From Pigmentiphaga sp. NML030171 (lineage in GTDB: Bacteria > Pseudomonadota > Gammaproteobacteria > Burkholderiales > Burkholderiaceae_B): 53,092 nt of DNA. Each line of letters starts with the position of its first letter. The first letter of the stretch is position 1. A program made the translations under genes and the position numbers. The notes under the pieces were generated by a model. The model ran no database searches. It was not told where the DNA came from and worked only from the letters and a program-made list of their open reading frames with translations. The stretch is from positions 1-53,092 of the forward strand of contig NZ_NINX01000009.1 in assembly GCF_002188635.1 (NCBI RefSeq), read 5' to 3'. Of the stretch, positions 44,728 to 53,092 are shown in pieces.

Positions 44728-45794
44728 GTGTTCCCCGCGGGAGCGGGGATGAACCGATGGGCGATGCGCAGACGCTGCGCGTGTTCGCGTGTTCCCCGCG
44801 GGAGCGGGGATGAACCGTTCTTTGCGAGCATCGCGCTCCCCGCTCTTGGGTGTTCCCCGCGGGAGCGGGGATGAACCGTACGCAAACATGACGCCGACAA
44901 CCGAGGTTATGTGTTCCCCGCGGGAGCGGGGATGAACCGCGCCAGAACCCAGGGTTTCTCCTGTTCAACACCGTGTTCCCCGCGGGAGCGGGGATGAACC
45001 GCGCACACCTGCAACCGAGAAGGGGGCGCAGCCGTGTTCCCCGCGGGAGCGGGGATGAACCGTCGTCGCGATCTTTTGCCTTATCGGGTGGTCGGTGTTC
45101 CCCGCGGGAGCGGGGATGAACCGCCGGCGGCCAGCTCGTAACGGCAGGGTGGACCGTGTTCCCCGCGGGAGCGGGGATGAACCGCAGGAATACATTCGCC
45201 GCGGCTATGTCCGCGAGTGTTCCCCGCGGGAGCGGGGATGAACCGGTCGCCTCGAGGAAACACCTCCAACGCCGTCTGTGTTCCCCGCGGGAGCGGGGAT
45301 GAACCGTGTTTGATCTCGCTTGTTTCGGTGTCCTCGATGTGTTCCCCGCGGGAGCGGGGATGAACCGAGCCTGACAACCCCTGGCTGTGGTGCCCGCACG
45401 TGTTCCCCGCGGGAGCGGGGATGAACCGGCCATCATCGCGCGCCCGCGCAACACGGCCCGGTGTTCCCCGCGGGAGCGGGGATGAACCGACCATGGACGA
45501 AGATCAGATCTCTGCCGAAGAGTGTTCCCCGCGGGAGCGGGGATGAACCGCCCAAACCCTCCTTGCGGCGGCCCCGGTTGCCGTGTTCCCCGCGGGAGCG
45601 GGGATGAACCGCAAAAAGAATTTCGTGAGGTAAACCGGAACCTGTGTTCCCCGCGGGAGCGGGGATGAACCGCTACGCGGCCGATGCCGTTGTACTCGGT
45701 TCCTGTGTTCCCCGCGGGAGCGGGGATGAACCGCATGCTGCCGATGAATTTTTTCACCAGCAGCGGAGTTCCCCGCGGGAGCGGGGACGAATCA
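44728..45794 (+). CRISPR. Type I-E CRISPR array 2 (18 repeats, 17 spacers)
   Basis: 29-nt repeats beginning GTGTTCCCCGCGGGAGC and ending GGGGATGAACCG, at 61-bp periods from 44728 (one 33-nt spacer before 44973). Every copy differs from array 1 by G instead of A in the loop. The last copy (45766-45794) is degenerate at both ends (GAGTTCCCC... and GACGAATCA), marking the trailer side. A further isolated copy lies at 46537. Confidence 0.98.
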
Positions 45795-45858
45795 TGTTTC
45801 GCGCTCACGCATGAGCCCGGTGCGCTACCTGCTGCGCGATCCCCGAGTCATGGATTTT

Positions 45859-45888
45859 ATATAGGTTTTCCTATAAAATAACCTATAT
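45859..45888. promoter_or_regulatory. Inverted repeat, candidate operator of the toxin-antitoxin module
   Basis: ATATAGGTT (45859-45867) and AACCTATAT (45880-45888) form a perfect 9-bp inverted repeat in an AT-rich stretch ending 14 bp before the toxin ATG. It is well placed for autoregulation by the XRE-type antitoxin. Confidence 0.6.
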
Positions 45889-45902
45889 CCGATAAGGCAT
45901 AG

Positions 45903-46160
45903 ATGTACACCATCAACTGGATGAAGAAGGCTCGCAAGCAATTGGCAACGGTTGGTACGCAGAAGGCCCGCGAAGCGATTGTTGATGCCGTGTCCACGTT
46001 GGTGGACTTGCCCAACGCCCAGAATGTGAAAGCCCTCACGAAGCATCAGTACGGTTACCGCCTGCGCGTCGGTAAGTATCGAGTGCTATTTGACGCGGAT
46101 CATGAAATCCGAATCGTCGAAGTGCAAGAGGTGAAGAAGCGCGACGACCAGACGTACTGA
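45903..46160 (+). CDS. RelE/ParE-superfamily toxin
   Basis: An 85-residue protein: INWMKKARKQLATVGTQKAR at the start, then KALTKHQYGYRLRVGKYRVL and IRIVEVQEVKKRDDQTY, the RelE-type core with basic residues at the C terminus. The toxin gene precedes the antitoxin gene, as in HigBA-type modules. It lies between the degenerate last repeat of array 2 and the isolated repeat. Confidence 0.86.
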   Translation: MYTINWMKKARKQLATVGTQKAREAIVDAVSTLVDLPNAQNVKALTKHQYGYRLRVGKYRVLFDADHEIRIVEVQEVKKRDDQTY

Positions 46161-46195
46161 AACCCCATCCGGGCAATAGCCCGGCGGAGAATGCG

Positions 46196-46537
46196 ATGAG
46201 CACGAATCACACCATCATCAACACTAGCGACGGCCGGCCAGCCTTCGTTGTGCTTCCCTACGACGAATACATTGCGCTGACTGGCAATAAGCCGCGCATC
46301 CCCGCGGGGGAGGCGGTGCCCCATGAGGTGATCAGCCTTCAGGTCAAGAACGGATGGAGCCTGATCCGGGCGTGGCGGGAGTACCTTGGGATCACCCAGG
46401 CGGAAATGGCCGCGCGTCTTGAGGTGCGGCAACCGACCTACGCGAACATGGAAGGCCCCGATGCCCGGCCGCGCAAGGCGACCCGGGCCCGCATTGCCCA
46501 AGCGCTCGGGATTTCGCTCGATCAGCTTGATGCCTAG
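46196..46537 (+). CDS. XRE-family antitoxin with N-terminal Phd-like segment
   Basis: A 113-residue protein. The N-terminal 40 residues (NTSDGRPAFVVLPYDEYIAL) resemble the Phd/YefM fold; the C-terminal half is a Cro/CI HTH (LGITQAEMAARLEVRQPTYA, then ATRARIAQALGISLDQLDA). It would neutralise the toxin and repress the operon through the 45859-45888 palindrome. Its TAG stop shares its G with the first base of the isolated CRISPR repeat. Confidence 0.86.
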   Translation: MSTNHTIINTSDGRPAFVVLPYDEYIALTGNKPRIPAGEAVPHEVISLQVKNGWSLIRAWREYLGITQAEMAARLEVRQPTYANMEGPDARPRKATRARIAQALGISLDQLDA

Positions 46538-46565
46538 TGTTCCCCGCGGGAGCGGGGATGACCCG
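46537..46565 (+). repeat. Isolated array-2-type CRISPR repeat
   Basis: It starts GTGTTCCCCGCGGGAGC and ends GGGGATGACCCG, one mismatch from array 2 repeats and carrying the array-2-specific loop G. It lies 743 bp beyond the end of array 2, directly behind the antitoxin gene. Confidence 0.9.
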
Positions 46566-46605
46566 ACAGTGGGCGCTTGTCCGCCGCAGCCACGGGAAGC
46601 TCCTC

Positions 46606-47580
46606 TTACTCCACCGTGATCTTGTTCGCCGTCGCCAGCTCCTTCCAGCGGCGGGTCTCCCCCTGGATGAACGTGGCGAACTCGGCTGGCGTGCCGCCCA
46701 CGGTGTCCAGCCCGAGCTTGTTCAGCTTGGCGCGGGTATCCGGATCCGACACGGCCGCCTTGACCTCCTTCGCCAGGCGGTCGACCACTGCCGGCGGCGT
46801 GCCCTTGGGCACGAAGAAGCCATTCCATTCCAGCACTTCGAAGTTCTTGAAGCCGTTTTCCGCGATGGTGGGCGTATCGGGCAGCGCGGCCATGCGCTTG
46901 GCGGAGGTGACGGCCAGCGCCTTGAGGCGGCCGGACTGGACGTAGGATAGGCCCGACGCGGCGTTGGCGAAGTAGGCGTTCACCTGTCCTCCCATCACGT
47001 CGGCCAGGGCCGGAGCGCCGCCCTTGTAGGGCACGTGCAGCATGTCGATGCCGGCCTGGTTCTTCAGCAGCTCGCCCACGAGGTGGGCGGGGCTGCCGGC
47101 GCCGTACGAGGCGTAGCTGACCTTGCCCGGATGCTGGCGGGCGTAGTCCACGAATTCTTTGAAGCTCTTGTAGGGGGCGTCGGGGTGGACGACCAGGATG
47201 TTGGGCACGGTGACCGCCAGCGACACGGGCACGAGGTCCTTGTCCGGATCGAAGGGCATCTTGCGCAGCGCGGGGTTCACCGCGTAGGTGGAGGCGTCGT
47301 ACAGCACGGTATAGCCGTCGGGCGTGGCCTGGGCCACCGCCTGCGCGCCTATCATGCCGCTGGCGCCCGGCCGGTTGTCGATCACGACCTGTGTGTGCAG
47401 TGCCGTGCCCAGCCGCTGCGCGATCACCCGCGCCGCATTGTCCGCGCCGCCGCCGGCCGAGTAGGGGACGATGACGCGGATGGGACGGCTGGGATAGTCC
47501 TGGGCGTGGCCGGGCGATGCGACGGCCGCGGCAAGCGTGGCAACGATGCCGGTGGCGGCCAGACGGGTGAATGCGGGCAT
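46606..47580 (-). CDS. Bug/TctC-family tripartite tricarboxylate receptor
   Basis: A 324-residue protein with a signal peptide ending near GHAQ, then YPSRPIRVIVPYSAGGGADN, VVIDNRPGASGMIGA and LHVPYKGGAPALADVMGG. It is probably cotranscribed with the second Bug gene upstream (79 bp apart). Confidence 0.92.
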   Translation of the reverse strand: MPAFTRLAATGIVATLAAAVASPGHAQDYPSRPIRVIVPYSAGGGADNAARVIAQRLGTALHTQVVIDNRPGASGMIGAQAVAQATPDGYTVLYDASTYAVNPALRKMPFDPDKDLVPVSLAVTVPNILVVHPDAPYKSFKEFVDYARQHPGKVSYASYGAGSPAHLVGELLKNQAGIDMLHVPYKGGAPALADVMGGQVNAYFANAASGLSYVQSGRLKALAVTSAKRMAALPDTPTIAENGFKNFEVLEWNGFFVPKGTPPAVVDRLAKEVKAAVSDPDTRAKLNKLGLDTVGGTPAEFATFIQGETRRWKELATANKITVE

Positions 47581-47659
47581 GGGGGTCTCCGGGGGCAGAT
47601 ATCTTGTCGGCGCGGCCGCTGCGTCGCGGCCTGCCCCCGTAGTGTAGTAGTCAGGCGGC

Positions 47660-48622
47660 CTATTCCTTGATATCGATGCGTTTGACCACCTCGGCCCACT
47701 TGGCCGTGTCGCGCTTCAGGGTTTCTGCGGCCTGCGCGCCCACCTGGCCCACCGGCGTCAGGTCCAGCGAGGTCAGGCGCTGGCGCACGGGCGCTTCCTG
47801 CAGCGCGGCCGTCACGGCTTCCTGCAGGGCCTGGAGCACGGCGGCCGGCGTGTCCTTGGGCGCCATCAGGTACTGGTTGAACGAAGCGTCGATGTTGGGC
47901 AGTCCGACCTGCGGCAAGGTGGGCACGGTGGGCGCCATGGGCGAGGGCCGGGCCGAGGACACCGCCAGCGCGGTCAGCCGTCCGGCCTGGACGTTGGGCA
48001 GGACCGTGGGCGTCGCCAGGAAGCCGCAGTCGACCTGGCCGCCCATGACGTCGGTCATCGCCGGGCTCGGACCCTTGTAGGGCACGTGGGTCATGGCGAC
48101 GCCGGCCTTGCTCAGGACCAGTTCGGCCGCGAGATGGCCGGGCGAGCCCTGGCCGCCGGATGCGTAGGTCATCGGCGTCTGCCGGGCGCGCGTGATCAGT
48201 TGCTCCATGGACGTGAGCTTGAGCGCGGCGCCGCACACCATCATCTGGTTGAAGTTGGCCACCAGCGAGACCGGCACGAGATCGGTGCGCGGGTCGAAGT
48301 CCATCTTCTTGTAGACGAAGGGATTGACCGTGACCACGGTGTCGGGCGTGACCAGCAGCGTGTAGCCGTCGGGCGCGGCCTTGGCGACCTGTTGCGCGGC
48401 CAGGCCGTTGTTGGCGCCGGCGCGGTTTTCCACGACGAAGGTCTGCTTGAAGCGGCTGCCCAGGCGTTCGGCCAGGACACGGGCGACCATGTCCGAGGGC
48501 GCCCCCGGCGGCGAGCCGACCAGGACGCGTACAGGCTTGGTTGGGTAGTCGGATTGCGCGTGCGCGGCGGGATAAGCGGCAAGCATGGCGACGGCCAGCA
48601 GGGCCGGTCGAAGAACGGGCAT
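47660..48622 (-). CDS. Bug/TctC-family tripartite tricarboxylate receptor
   Basis: A 320-residue protein with a signal peptide ending near AHAQ, then YPTKPVRVLVGSPPGAPSDM, FVVENRAGANNGLAAQ and THVPYKGPSPAMTDVMGG. The usual VPxxPGG after the first strand reads VGSPPGAPSD, a slightly diverged form. It is divergent from a LysR gene that probably controls it. Confidence 0.92.
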   Translation of the reverse strand: MPVLRPALLAVAMLAAYPAAHAQSDYPTKPVRVLVGSPPGAPSDMVARVLAERLGSRFKQTFVVENRAGANNGLAAQQVAKAAPDGYTLLVTPDTVVTVNPFVYKKMDFDPRTDLVPVSLVANFNQMMVCGAALKLTSMEQLITRARQTPMTYASGGQGSPGHLAAELVLSKAGVAMTHVPYKGPSPAMTDVMGGQVDCGFLATPTVLPNVQAGRLTALAVSSARPSPMAPTVPTLPQVGLPNIDASFNQYLMAPKDTPAAVLQALQEAVTAALQEAPVRQRLTSLDLTPVGQVGAQAAETLKRDTAKWAEVVKRIDIKE

Positions 48623-48660
48623 GGGTCTCGCTCCTGATACTGATGTTTTGCCGCAGTGTA

Positions 48661-48719
48661 TTTAGTTATTTTGGTTATGAAAAATGAAAAATAAGAAGCG
48701 ATGATTTCCTTTTAGTTAT
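48661..48719. promoter_or_regulatory. Divergent Bug/LysR promoter region with direct repeats
   Basis: TTTAGTTAT occurs at 48661-48669 and again at 48711-48719 in a markedly AT-rich stretch between the divergent genes. Candidate binding sites for the LysR protein. Confidence 0.4.
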
Positions 48720-48745
48720 GATTCGCACTGGTCAGGGGAGGGTTC

Positions 48746-49705
48746 ATGCAGGAACACGGCATATCCATGGGACTGGGCCGCATCAAGCTGCGGCATCTCC
48801 AATGCCTGGTCGCCATCGCCGCGTACCGGCAAATGGGGAAGGCTGCCGATGCGCTGGGCATCTCGCAGCCGGCCATCTCCAAGACCCTGGCGGAGCTCGA
48901 GGACGTGGTGCAGGCGCAGCTCGTGGTCCGCGGCAAGCGCGGCGCGTCGCTGACGGACAAGGGCCGCGTGCTGTTGGGCTACGCCGGCAGCAGCCTGCGT
49001 ACGCTGCGCGAGGGCCTGGATCATGTGTCGTCGGCCGTGCGGGACGACGCGGCGGTGATCGCGATCGGCACGCTGCCCACCGTCGCCCCCACCATCGGGC
49101 CGCAGGCTGCCAGCCTGTTCAAGCGCCAATGGCCGTCGGTGCGGCTGAGCGTGCATACGGGTGTGAATGCGGGCCTGCTGGCGCTGCTCAAGCAGGGCGA
49201 ACTGGACCTGGTGCTGGGGCGTGTGGCGGAGCCCTCGGAAATGCTGGGCCTGTCATACGAGCACTTGTACGAGGAACCGGTGGTGGTGGTCGCGCGGCCG
49301 GGGCATCCGTTGGCGCGGGCCCGCCGCGTGGAGCCCGAGGAGATCGCCGCCTGCGGCATGGTGGTGCCGCTGCCGGGCACGGCCATCCGCCACACCATCG
49401 ACTCGTACATGGTCCGTCATGGCGTGGGCGTGGGACGCGAGGCGATCGAGACCCTGTCCGATGCCTTCGCCCGATCCTACGTGGCCCACACCGACGCGGT
49501 CTGGATGATCGCGCTGGGAGTGGTCGAGCACGACCTGCGCGCCGGCAGCCTGGTCCGGCTGGCCTGCGACACGCAGCACACCTCGGCCTCGGTCGGGCTG
49601 ACGCTGCGCAGCGACGCGGTGCCTTCGCACGCGGTGCGGGCGCTGATCGAATGCATACGCGCCGCGGCCGCGCAGCGGCGCGAGCAGGCCGAGGGAAATG
49701 CCTGA
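48746..49705 (+). CDS. LysR-family regulator, PcaQ/GbpR-like
   Basis: A 319-residue LTTR. The HTH region reads RIKLRHLQCLVAIAAYRQMG with KAADALGISQPAISKTLAELE, which resembles the PcaQ/GbpR subgroup, followed by an effector domain. It is divergent from two Bug receptor genes and probably regulates them. The effector is unknown. Confidence 0.87.
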   Translation: MQEHGISMGLGRIKLRHLQCLVAIAAYRQMGKAADALGISQPAISKTLAELEDVVQAQLVVRGKRGASLTDKGRVLLGYAGSSLRTLREGLDHVSSAVRDDAAVIAIGTLPTVAPTIGPQAASLFKRQWPSVRLSVHTGVNAGLLALLKQGELDLVLGRVAEPSEMLGLSYEHLYEEPVVVVARPGHPLARARRVEPEEIAACGMVVPLPGTAIRHTIDSYMVRHGVGVGREAIETLSDAFARSYVAHTDAVWMIALGVVEHDLRAGSLVRLACDTQHTSASVGLTLRSDAVPSHAVRALIECIRAAAAQRREQAEGNA

Positions 49706-49745
49706 AACGGCCGCGCGGGGCGCGGCCACGGGAAGGGCGCTAGTG

Positions 49746-50630
49746 CTAGTGCGCCGCGGCGACCTGCCGCGCCAGCACGCGCTGGGGTGAAAGGTCGGGC
49801 CGGGCCATGGCCGAGACCGGCAGCAGGTAGGTCTGCTCCAGCATGAACTGGCCGGTCATGGCGGCGTGCGGGGTCTGGTCCGAGAAGCAGATCCAGGTGC
49901 TGCCGGGCGGGAATTCGATGCTTTCCTGTATGCCGTCGCGCTGGTAGCCGGCGTCGGCCTTCATGCGGTCGTGCAACTGCAGCATGAAATGGTCATAGGC
50001 GCTGCGGCGGCTCTTGGTGATGTGCAGCTTGTGCAGCAGCCAGGCCACGCCGGGCCGATAGGCCGGCATCTGCGGCAGGTAGCGCGCCGACAGCGTGTCG
50101 AAGGCTTCGCCCACCCGCCACAGGCGGGTATCGCCGTGCGGGTTGATGTTGTTGAAGACGCGCAGGATGCGCTGCTCGCCCACCGGCCGCGAAGGGAAGG
50201 CATCCACGTGCAGGCGGGTGTCGTCCTTGCGCCAGGACATCTTCCAGGTGCCGATGCGGTGCAGGCGCAGGCTGGTGGTGGGCGCGTGCAGGTGCGAGGC
50301 GTACTCGGGCAGCAGGCGGTCCAGGAAGCGGCGCGTGGTTTCGTAGTAGCGGCGCACCAGCGCGCCGATGGCGGCCTGGCGCTCGTCTTCCACGGCCACG
50401 CCGGTCAGCTTGCCGGTGGTGGCGTTCAGGCTGATGTTCTTGCGCTTCGGATCGACCAGCGCGGGGTCGAGCAGGCCGGTTTCGGCCTGGCTCAATTCGA
50501 ACCGCAATTCGGGGAAGTACAGGACCTTGCCTTCTTCCAGTTCGGCCACGGGCGTGGACGCGCCGGCCTGGCCGGGCGCGTCGTCCCAGGAGCGGTGGTC
50601 GATGCGGACGATGCGGGAGGGCGCGCTCAT
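49746..50630 (-). CDS. kdoO: Kdo hydroxylase family Fe(II)/2-oxoglutarate dioxygenase
   Basis: A 294-residue protein. Features are GKVLYFPELRFEL, KNISLNATTGKLTGV, the iron motif RLHVDAFPSRP (HxD), TRLWRVGEAF and a distal His in CFSDQTPHAAMTGQFMLEQT. KdoO enzymes convert lipid-A-linked Kdo to Ko in Burkholderia and relatives. Four bases separate its start from the stop of the thioredoxin-like gene upstream, so the two are probably cotranscribed. Confidence 0.85.
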   Translation of the reverse strand: MSAPSRIVRIDHRSWDDAPGQAGASTPVAELEEGKVLYFPELRFELSQAETGLLDPALVDPKRKNISLNATTGKLTGVAVEDERQAAIGALVRRYYETTRRFLDRLLPEYASHLHAPTTSLRLHRIGTWKMSWRKDDTRLHVDAFPSRPVGEQRILRVFNNINPHGDTRLWRVGEAFDTLSARYLPQMPAYRPGVAWLLHKLHITKSRRSAYDHFMLQLHDRMKADAGYQRDGIQESIEFPPGSTWICFSDQTPHAAMTGQFMLEQTYLLPVSAMARPDLSPQRVLARQVAAAH

Positions 50631-50634
50631 GGCG

Positions 50635-51174
50635 TCAGCTGGCCAGCGCCTTCTCGATCGTGGCGTGGAACTCGGCCACGTTGGGCTCGCCCAGGTAGCG
50701 CTTGATGATGCGGCCCTGCTTGTCGATCAGGAACGAGGTGGGCGTGAGCTTGACGTCCTGGAAGCTGCGCGCGATCTCGCCCATCGGGTCGAGCGCGACC
50801 TTGAAGGGCAGCTCGCGCGACTGCGCGAAATTGAGCACGTAGTTGGCCGGGTCGTAGCTCATGGCCACCGCGACCATCTCGTAGCCCTGGGGCGCGTACT
50901 TCTTGTAGGTCTCGACCATCATCGGCATTTCCTTCACGCAGGTCACGCAACTGGTGGCCCAGAAGTTGACCAGCACCACCTTGCCGCGCAGGCTTTCGGT
51001 GGTGAACTTGTCGCCGTGGATGGAGGTGAAGGTGGTGTCGGGGGCCTTGGCGGCGGGGGCCAGCGCGAACCAGGCGCCGGCGGCGGCCAGCAGCGCGACC
51101 ACGAGGATGGCGGCCAGCTTGGCGGCGCCGCGCTGGGCGCGGGCGGATCCGTTGACGGGGGCTGAAATCGACAT
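50635..51174 (-). CDS. TlpA/ResA-like thiol:disulfide oxidoreductase
   Basis: A 179-residue membrane-anchored thioredoxin-fold protein: one N-terminal helix (LAAILVVALLAAAGAWFAL), the active-site C76-V-T-C79 in FWATSCVTCVKEMP, and the cis-Pro region LTPTSFLID. It is probably a periplasmic reductant for cytochrome maturation or similar. The start at 51174 gives MSISAPVNGS. Confidence 0.85.
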   Translation of the reverse strand: MSISAPVNGSARAQRGAAKLAAILVVALLAAAGAWFALAPAAKAPDTTFTSIHGDKFTTESLRGKVVLVNFWATSCVTCVKEMPMMVETYKKYAPQGYEMVAVAMSYDPANYVLNFAQSRELPFKVALDPMGEIARSFQDVKLTPTSFLIDKQGRIIKRYLGEPNVAEFHATIEKALAS

Positions 51175-51287
51175 AGGGGGCGATCCGTTGCGTGGCGGGC
51201 AGGGCGGCGCAAGTCCGCGCCCGCGATGCGACCCATTATAGGCCGGGATGCGCGACCCGCCCGCCTTGCGCCGGGCGGGGACGCCGG

Positions 51288-51962
51288 TCAGCGGTTGCCG
51301 GACGAACCGGTGGCGGCTTGCGACTGGTCCTGCTCGGCCTTCACCTTGGACAGGTCCTGCAATTCTTCTTCGGTGATGTAGTCGAACACCTTGACCACCT
51401 TCTTGACGCCGCTCACGCCGGCGGCGATCTCGGCGCCGCGCTTGCCTTCGCGTTCGGTGACGCGGCCCATCAGGTAGGCCACGCCGTTCTCGACCGTGAT
51501 ACGGAAGGAGTTGGCGAAGAGATCCTTGGCATCCACCAGCGAAGCCTTGATCTTGCCTTCGATGAATACGTCGTTCGAGCGGGTGGCCAGCGAGGTCGGG
51601 ATGCCGATCTGGAGTTCGTTCACGATGGCGCGGACGTTCTCGACGCCGCGCGCCTGTTCCTCGGCATCGCGCTTGGCGGCCTCGTCCGGGACTTCGCCGG
51701 TCAGCAGCAGCTTGCGGTTGTAGGCATTGGCGTTGATGTGGCCCTTGTCGCCATAGCGGCCCGACAGGCGGCTGGAGGCCTTGAGCTCGATGTTCTTGTC
51801 TTCGACCTGGATGCCCACGGTACGGCGGTCGGTGGCGGCCATCGTGCCGACGTAGGCGCCGCCCAGGACGATGGGCGCGCAGGCGGACACCGCCCATGCC
51901 GAGCTTGCGACCACGAGGGCCAGGACCAGGGGGCGTACCGCAGCGGCCGGTTTGCGAAACAT
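51288..51962 (-). CDS. dolP: BON-domain lipoprotein, DolP-like
   Basis: A 224-residue protein with a lipoprotein signal (lipobox VSAC, C28) and two BON domains (about 45-120 and 125-195; NRKLLLTGEVPDEA, ENGVAYLMGRVTEREG). DolP (YraP) localises to the outer membrane and division site. Its start overlaps the stop of the SIS gene by one base, and yraN is next, reproducing the yraN-diaA-dolP order of E. coli. Confidence 0.87.
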   Translation of the reverse strand: MFRKPAAAVRPLVLALVVASSAWAVSACAPIVLGGAYVGTMAATDRRTVGIQVEDKNIELKASSRLSGRYGDKGHINANAYNRKLLLTGEVPDEAAKRDAEEQARGVENVRAIVNELQIGIPTSLATRSNDVFIEGKIKASLVDAKDLFANSFRITVENGVAYLMGRVTEREGKRGAEIAAGVSGVKKVVKVFDYITEEELQDLSKVKAEQDQSQAATGSSGNR

Positions 51963-52552
51963 CAGAGATCTCCCAGCAGTTGAGCGTCGATGCCGTCGCA
52001 CATGGCGTGCAGCAGCAGGATGTGGACTTCCTGGATGCGCAGGGTGCGATCGTGCGGCACGCACAGGTGCACGTCGTCTTCCGTCAGCATCTGGCCGATG
52101 CGGCCGCCGCCCTTTCCCGTCAGCGCGATGACGCGCAGCTCGCGGGAATGGGCGGCCTCGATGGCCTCGATCACGTTGGCCGAGTTGCCGCTGGTGGAGA
52201 TGGCCACCAGCACGTCGCCCGGCTGGCCCAGCGCATTGACCTGCTGGGAGAACACCCGGTCGTAGCCGAAGTCGTTGCCGACCGCGGTCAGGATGGAGGT
52301 GTCGGTATTGAGCGCGATGGCGCCCAGCGGTAGCCGTTCGCGTTCGAAGCGGCCGACCAGTTCGGCGGCGAAGTGCTGCGCATCGGCGGCGGAGCCCCCA
52401 TTGCCGCAGGCCAGGATCTTGCCGTTGTTGGAAAGACTGAACACCAGCGCGTCCACGGCGGCCGCGGTGGGCGCCGCGAGGGTGTCCTGGCAGTGTTCGA
52501 ACAGCGCGACGGCGTCGCGGAAATGGGCGGATATGCGGGCGATAAGGTCCAT
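51962..52552 (-). CDS. diaA: SIS-domain protein DiaA/GmhA-like
   Basis: A 196-residue SIS protein. Motifs are ILACGNGGSAADAQHFAAEL, LNTDTSILTAVGNDF, AISTSGNSANVI and the terminal HAMCDGIDAQL. The sequence fits both DiaA (DnaA-binding initiation regulator) and phosphoheptose isomerase GmhA; synteny with yraN and dolP favours DiaA, though annotation as GmhA is common and cannot be excluded. Confidence 0.8.
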   Translation of the reverse strand: MDLIARISAHFRDAVALFEHCQDTLAAPTAAAVDALVFSLSNNGKILACGNGGSAADAQHFAAELVGRFERERLPLGAIALNTDTSILTAVGNDFGYDRVFSQQVNALGQPGDVLVAISTSGNSANVIEAIEAAHSRELRVIALTGKGGGRIGQMLTEDDVHLCVPHDRTLRIQEVHILLLHAMCDGIDAQLLGDL

Positions 52553-52715
52553 GCCGGGATTATCTCATGCAGGGGAAACGGCCGGCTCGCCGGCCTGGCC
52601 GGCAAGTGTGTCCGCTGTAACCGGCCGTGACGCTTCGGTTGCGGGGCGGCGGTCAAGACTTGGAGCGGCTTCGGCAATGATAGTTTCCCTGACTCGCCGA
52701 TGGGAGTCCGCCCCG

Positions 52716-53092
52716 CTATCGGAAACCAGGCAGTGTCTCGAGCGAAAAGGCGTGGCGTATCCAGCGGGGTGGCGCGTCGGCCTCGAAGGCCAGGACGTCG
52801 AAGCGGCAGGGCGGCAGCGGTCCCTTCCAGCGGGTGCGCAGGAAATGGGCGGCGGCCCGCGCCAGGCGCACCCGCTTGGCCGGGCCCACGCTGGCGGCCG
52901 CGCCGCCGTAGCGTCCCAGGGCGCGCGCGCGGACCTCGACGAAGACCAGGACGGGGCCTTCGCGCATGACCAGGTCGATTTCGCCGGCGCGGCACGCCAC
53001 GTTGCGGGCCACCAGGACCAGCCCCGCGGCGCGCAGGTGGGCCAGTGCCGCGTGCTCGGCCCGGTCGCGGCCTGCTGCGTGGGCCTTCAGCG
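52716..53092 (-). CDS. yraN: YraN/UPF0102 family endonuclease-like protein, 5' end outside window
   Basis: The frame is open through the right edge ([20 protein letters not shown] before [13 protein letters not shown]), so the start is outside the window. GEIDLV and [16 protein letters not shown] are the YraN nuclease-fold motifs. Function is not established. It is the upstream member of the yraN-diaA-dolP block. Confidence 0.88.
   Translation of the reverse strand, partial: LKAHAAGRDRAEHAALAHLRAAGLVLVARNVACRAGEIDLVMREGPVLVFVEVRARALGRYGGAAASVGPAKRVRLARAAAHFLRTRWKGPLPPCRFDVLAFEADAPPRWIRHAFSLETLPGFR

Overview
The window reads as a GC-rich beta-proteobacterial chromosome, most likely family Alcaligenaceae (Bordetella/Achromobacter type). 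This is inferred from four Bug/TctC-type periplasmic binding proteins, a Kdo hydroxylase, the ubiJ-ubiB pair, the dacC-like/dat/ybeD/lipB/lipA block and the yraN/diaA/dolP block. No rRNA or tRNA gene was recognised. Species assignment cannot be made by eye.

Layout. 1-11.8 kb: partial Tim44-like gene, ubiJ-ubiB, TauE/SafE exporter, sodium:solute symporter, ferritin-like protein, a Do-type protease (minus), a two-component system (minus), rfaE2 (hldE C-domain type) and a SPOR protein. 11.8-15 kb: overlapping birA-coaX (minus) and a divergent VanZ-like gene; coaX carries three in-frame 27-codon repeats and vanZ one related copy. 15-20.5 kb: 2Fe-2S ferredoxin, alpha/beta hydrolase, D-Ala-D-Ala carboxypeptidase, class IV aminotransferase, ybeD, lipB, lipA. 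20.6-25.9 kb: one catabolic-looking operon (Bug receptor, cupin, HpcH/HpaI aldolase, DUF6282-like hydrolase, IclR regulator, DHOD-like enzyme). 25.9-31.5 kb: metY-like gene, Bug receptor, catC, catB, divergent CatM/BenM-type LysR regulator, PhyH dioxygenase.

31.5-46.6 kb is a defence island with a different base composition: a vestigial CRISPR leader plus repeat, an MNT-HEPN type toxin-antitoxin pair, CRISPR array 1 (24 repeats), a ParDE pair with a frameshifted antitoxin, a broken HTH gene, a complete type I-E cas set (cas3, cas8e, cse2, cas7, cas5, cas6e, cas1, cas2), array 2 (18 repeats) and a RelE/XRE toxin-antitoxin module wedged between the tail of array 2 and one further isolated repeat.

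The most interesting signal is in the 238-bp gap between cas3 and cas8e. On the minus strand it holds two degenerate repeats flanking a 20-nt spacer-like segment. The first 11 nt of that segment match, beside a 5'-AAG PAM, a site immediately upstream of a strong sigma70-like cas8e promoter. This is the architecture of a CreR/CreA-like crRNA-like regulatory RNA that could direct Cascade to repress its own operon.

46.6-53 kb: two Bug receptors with a divergent LysR regulator, then kdoO, a TlpA-like thioredoxin, dolP-like BON lipoprotein, diaA/gmhA-like SIS protein and a partial yraN, all on the minus strand.
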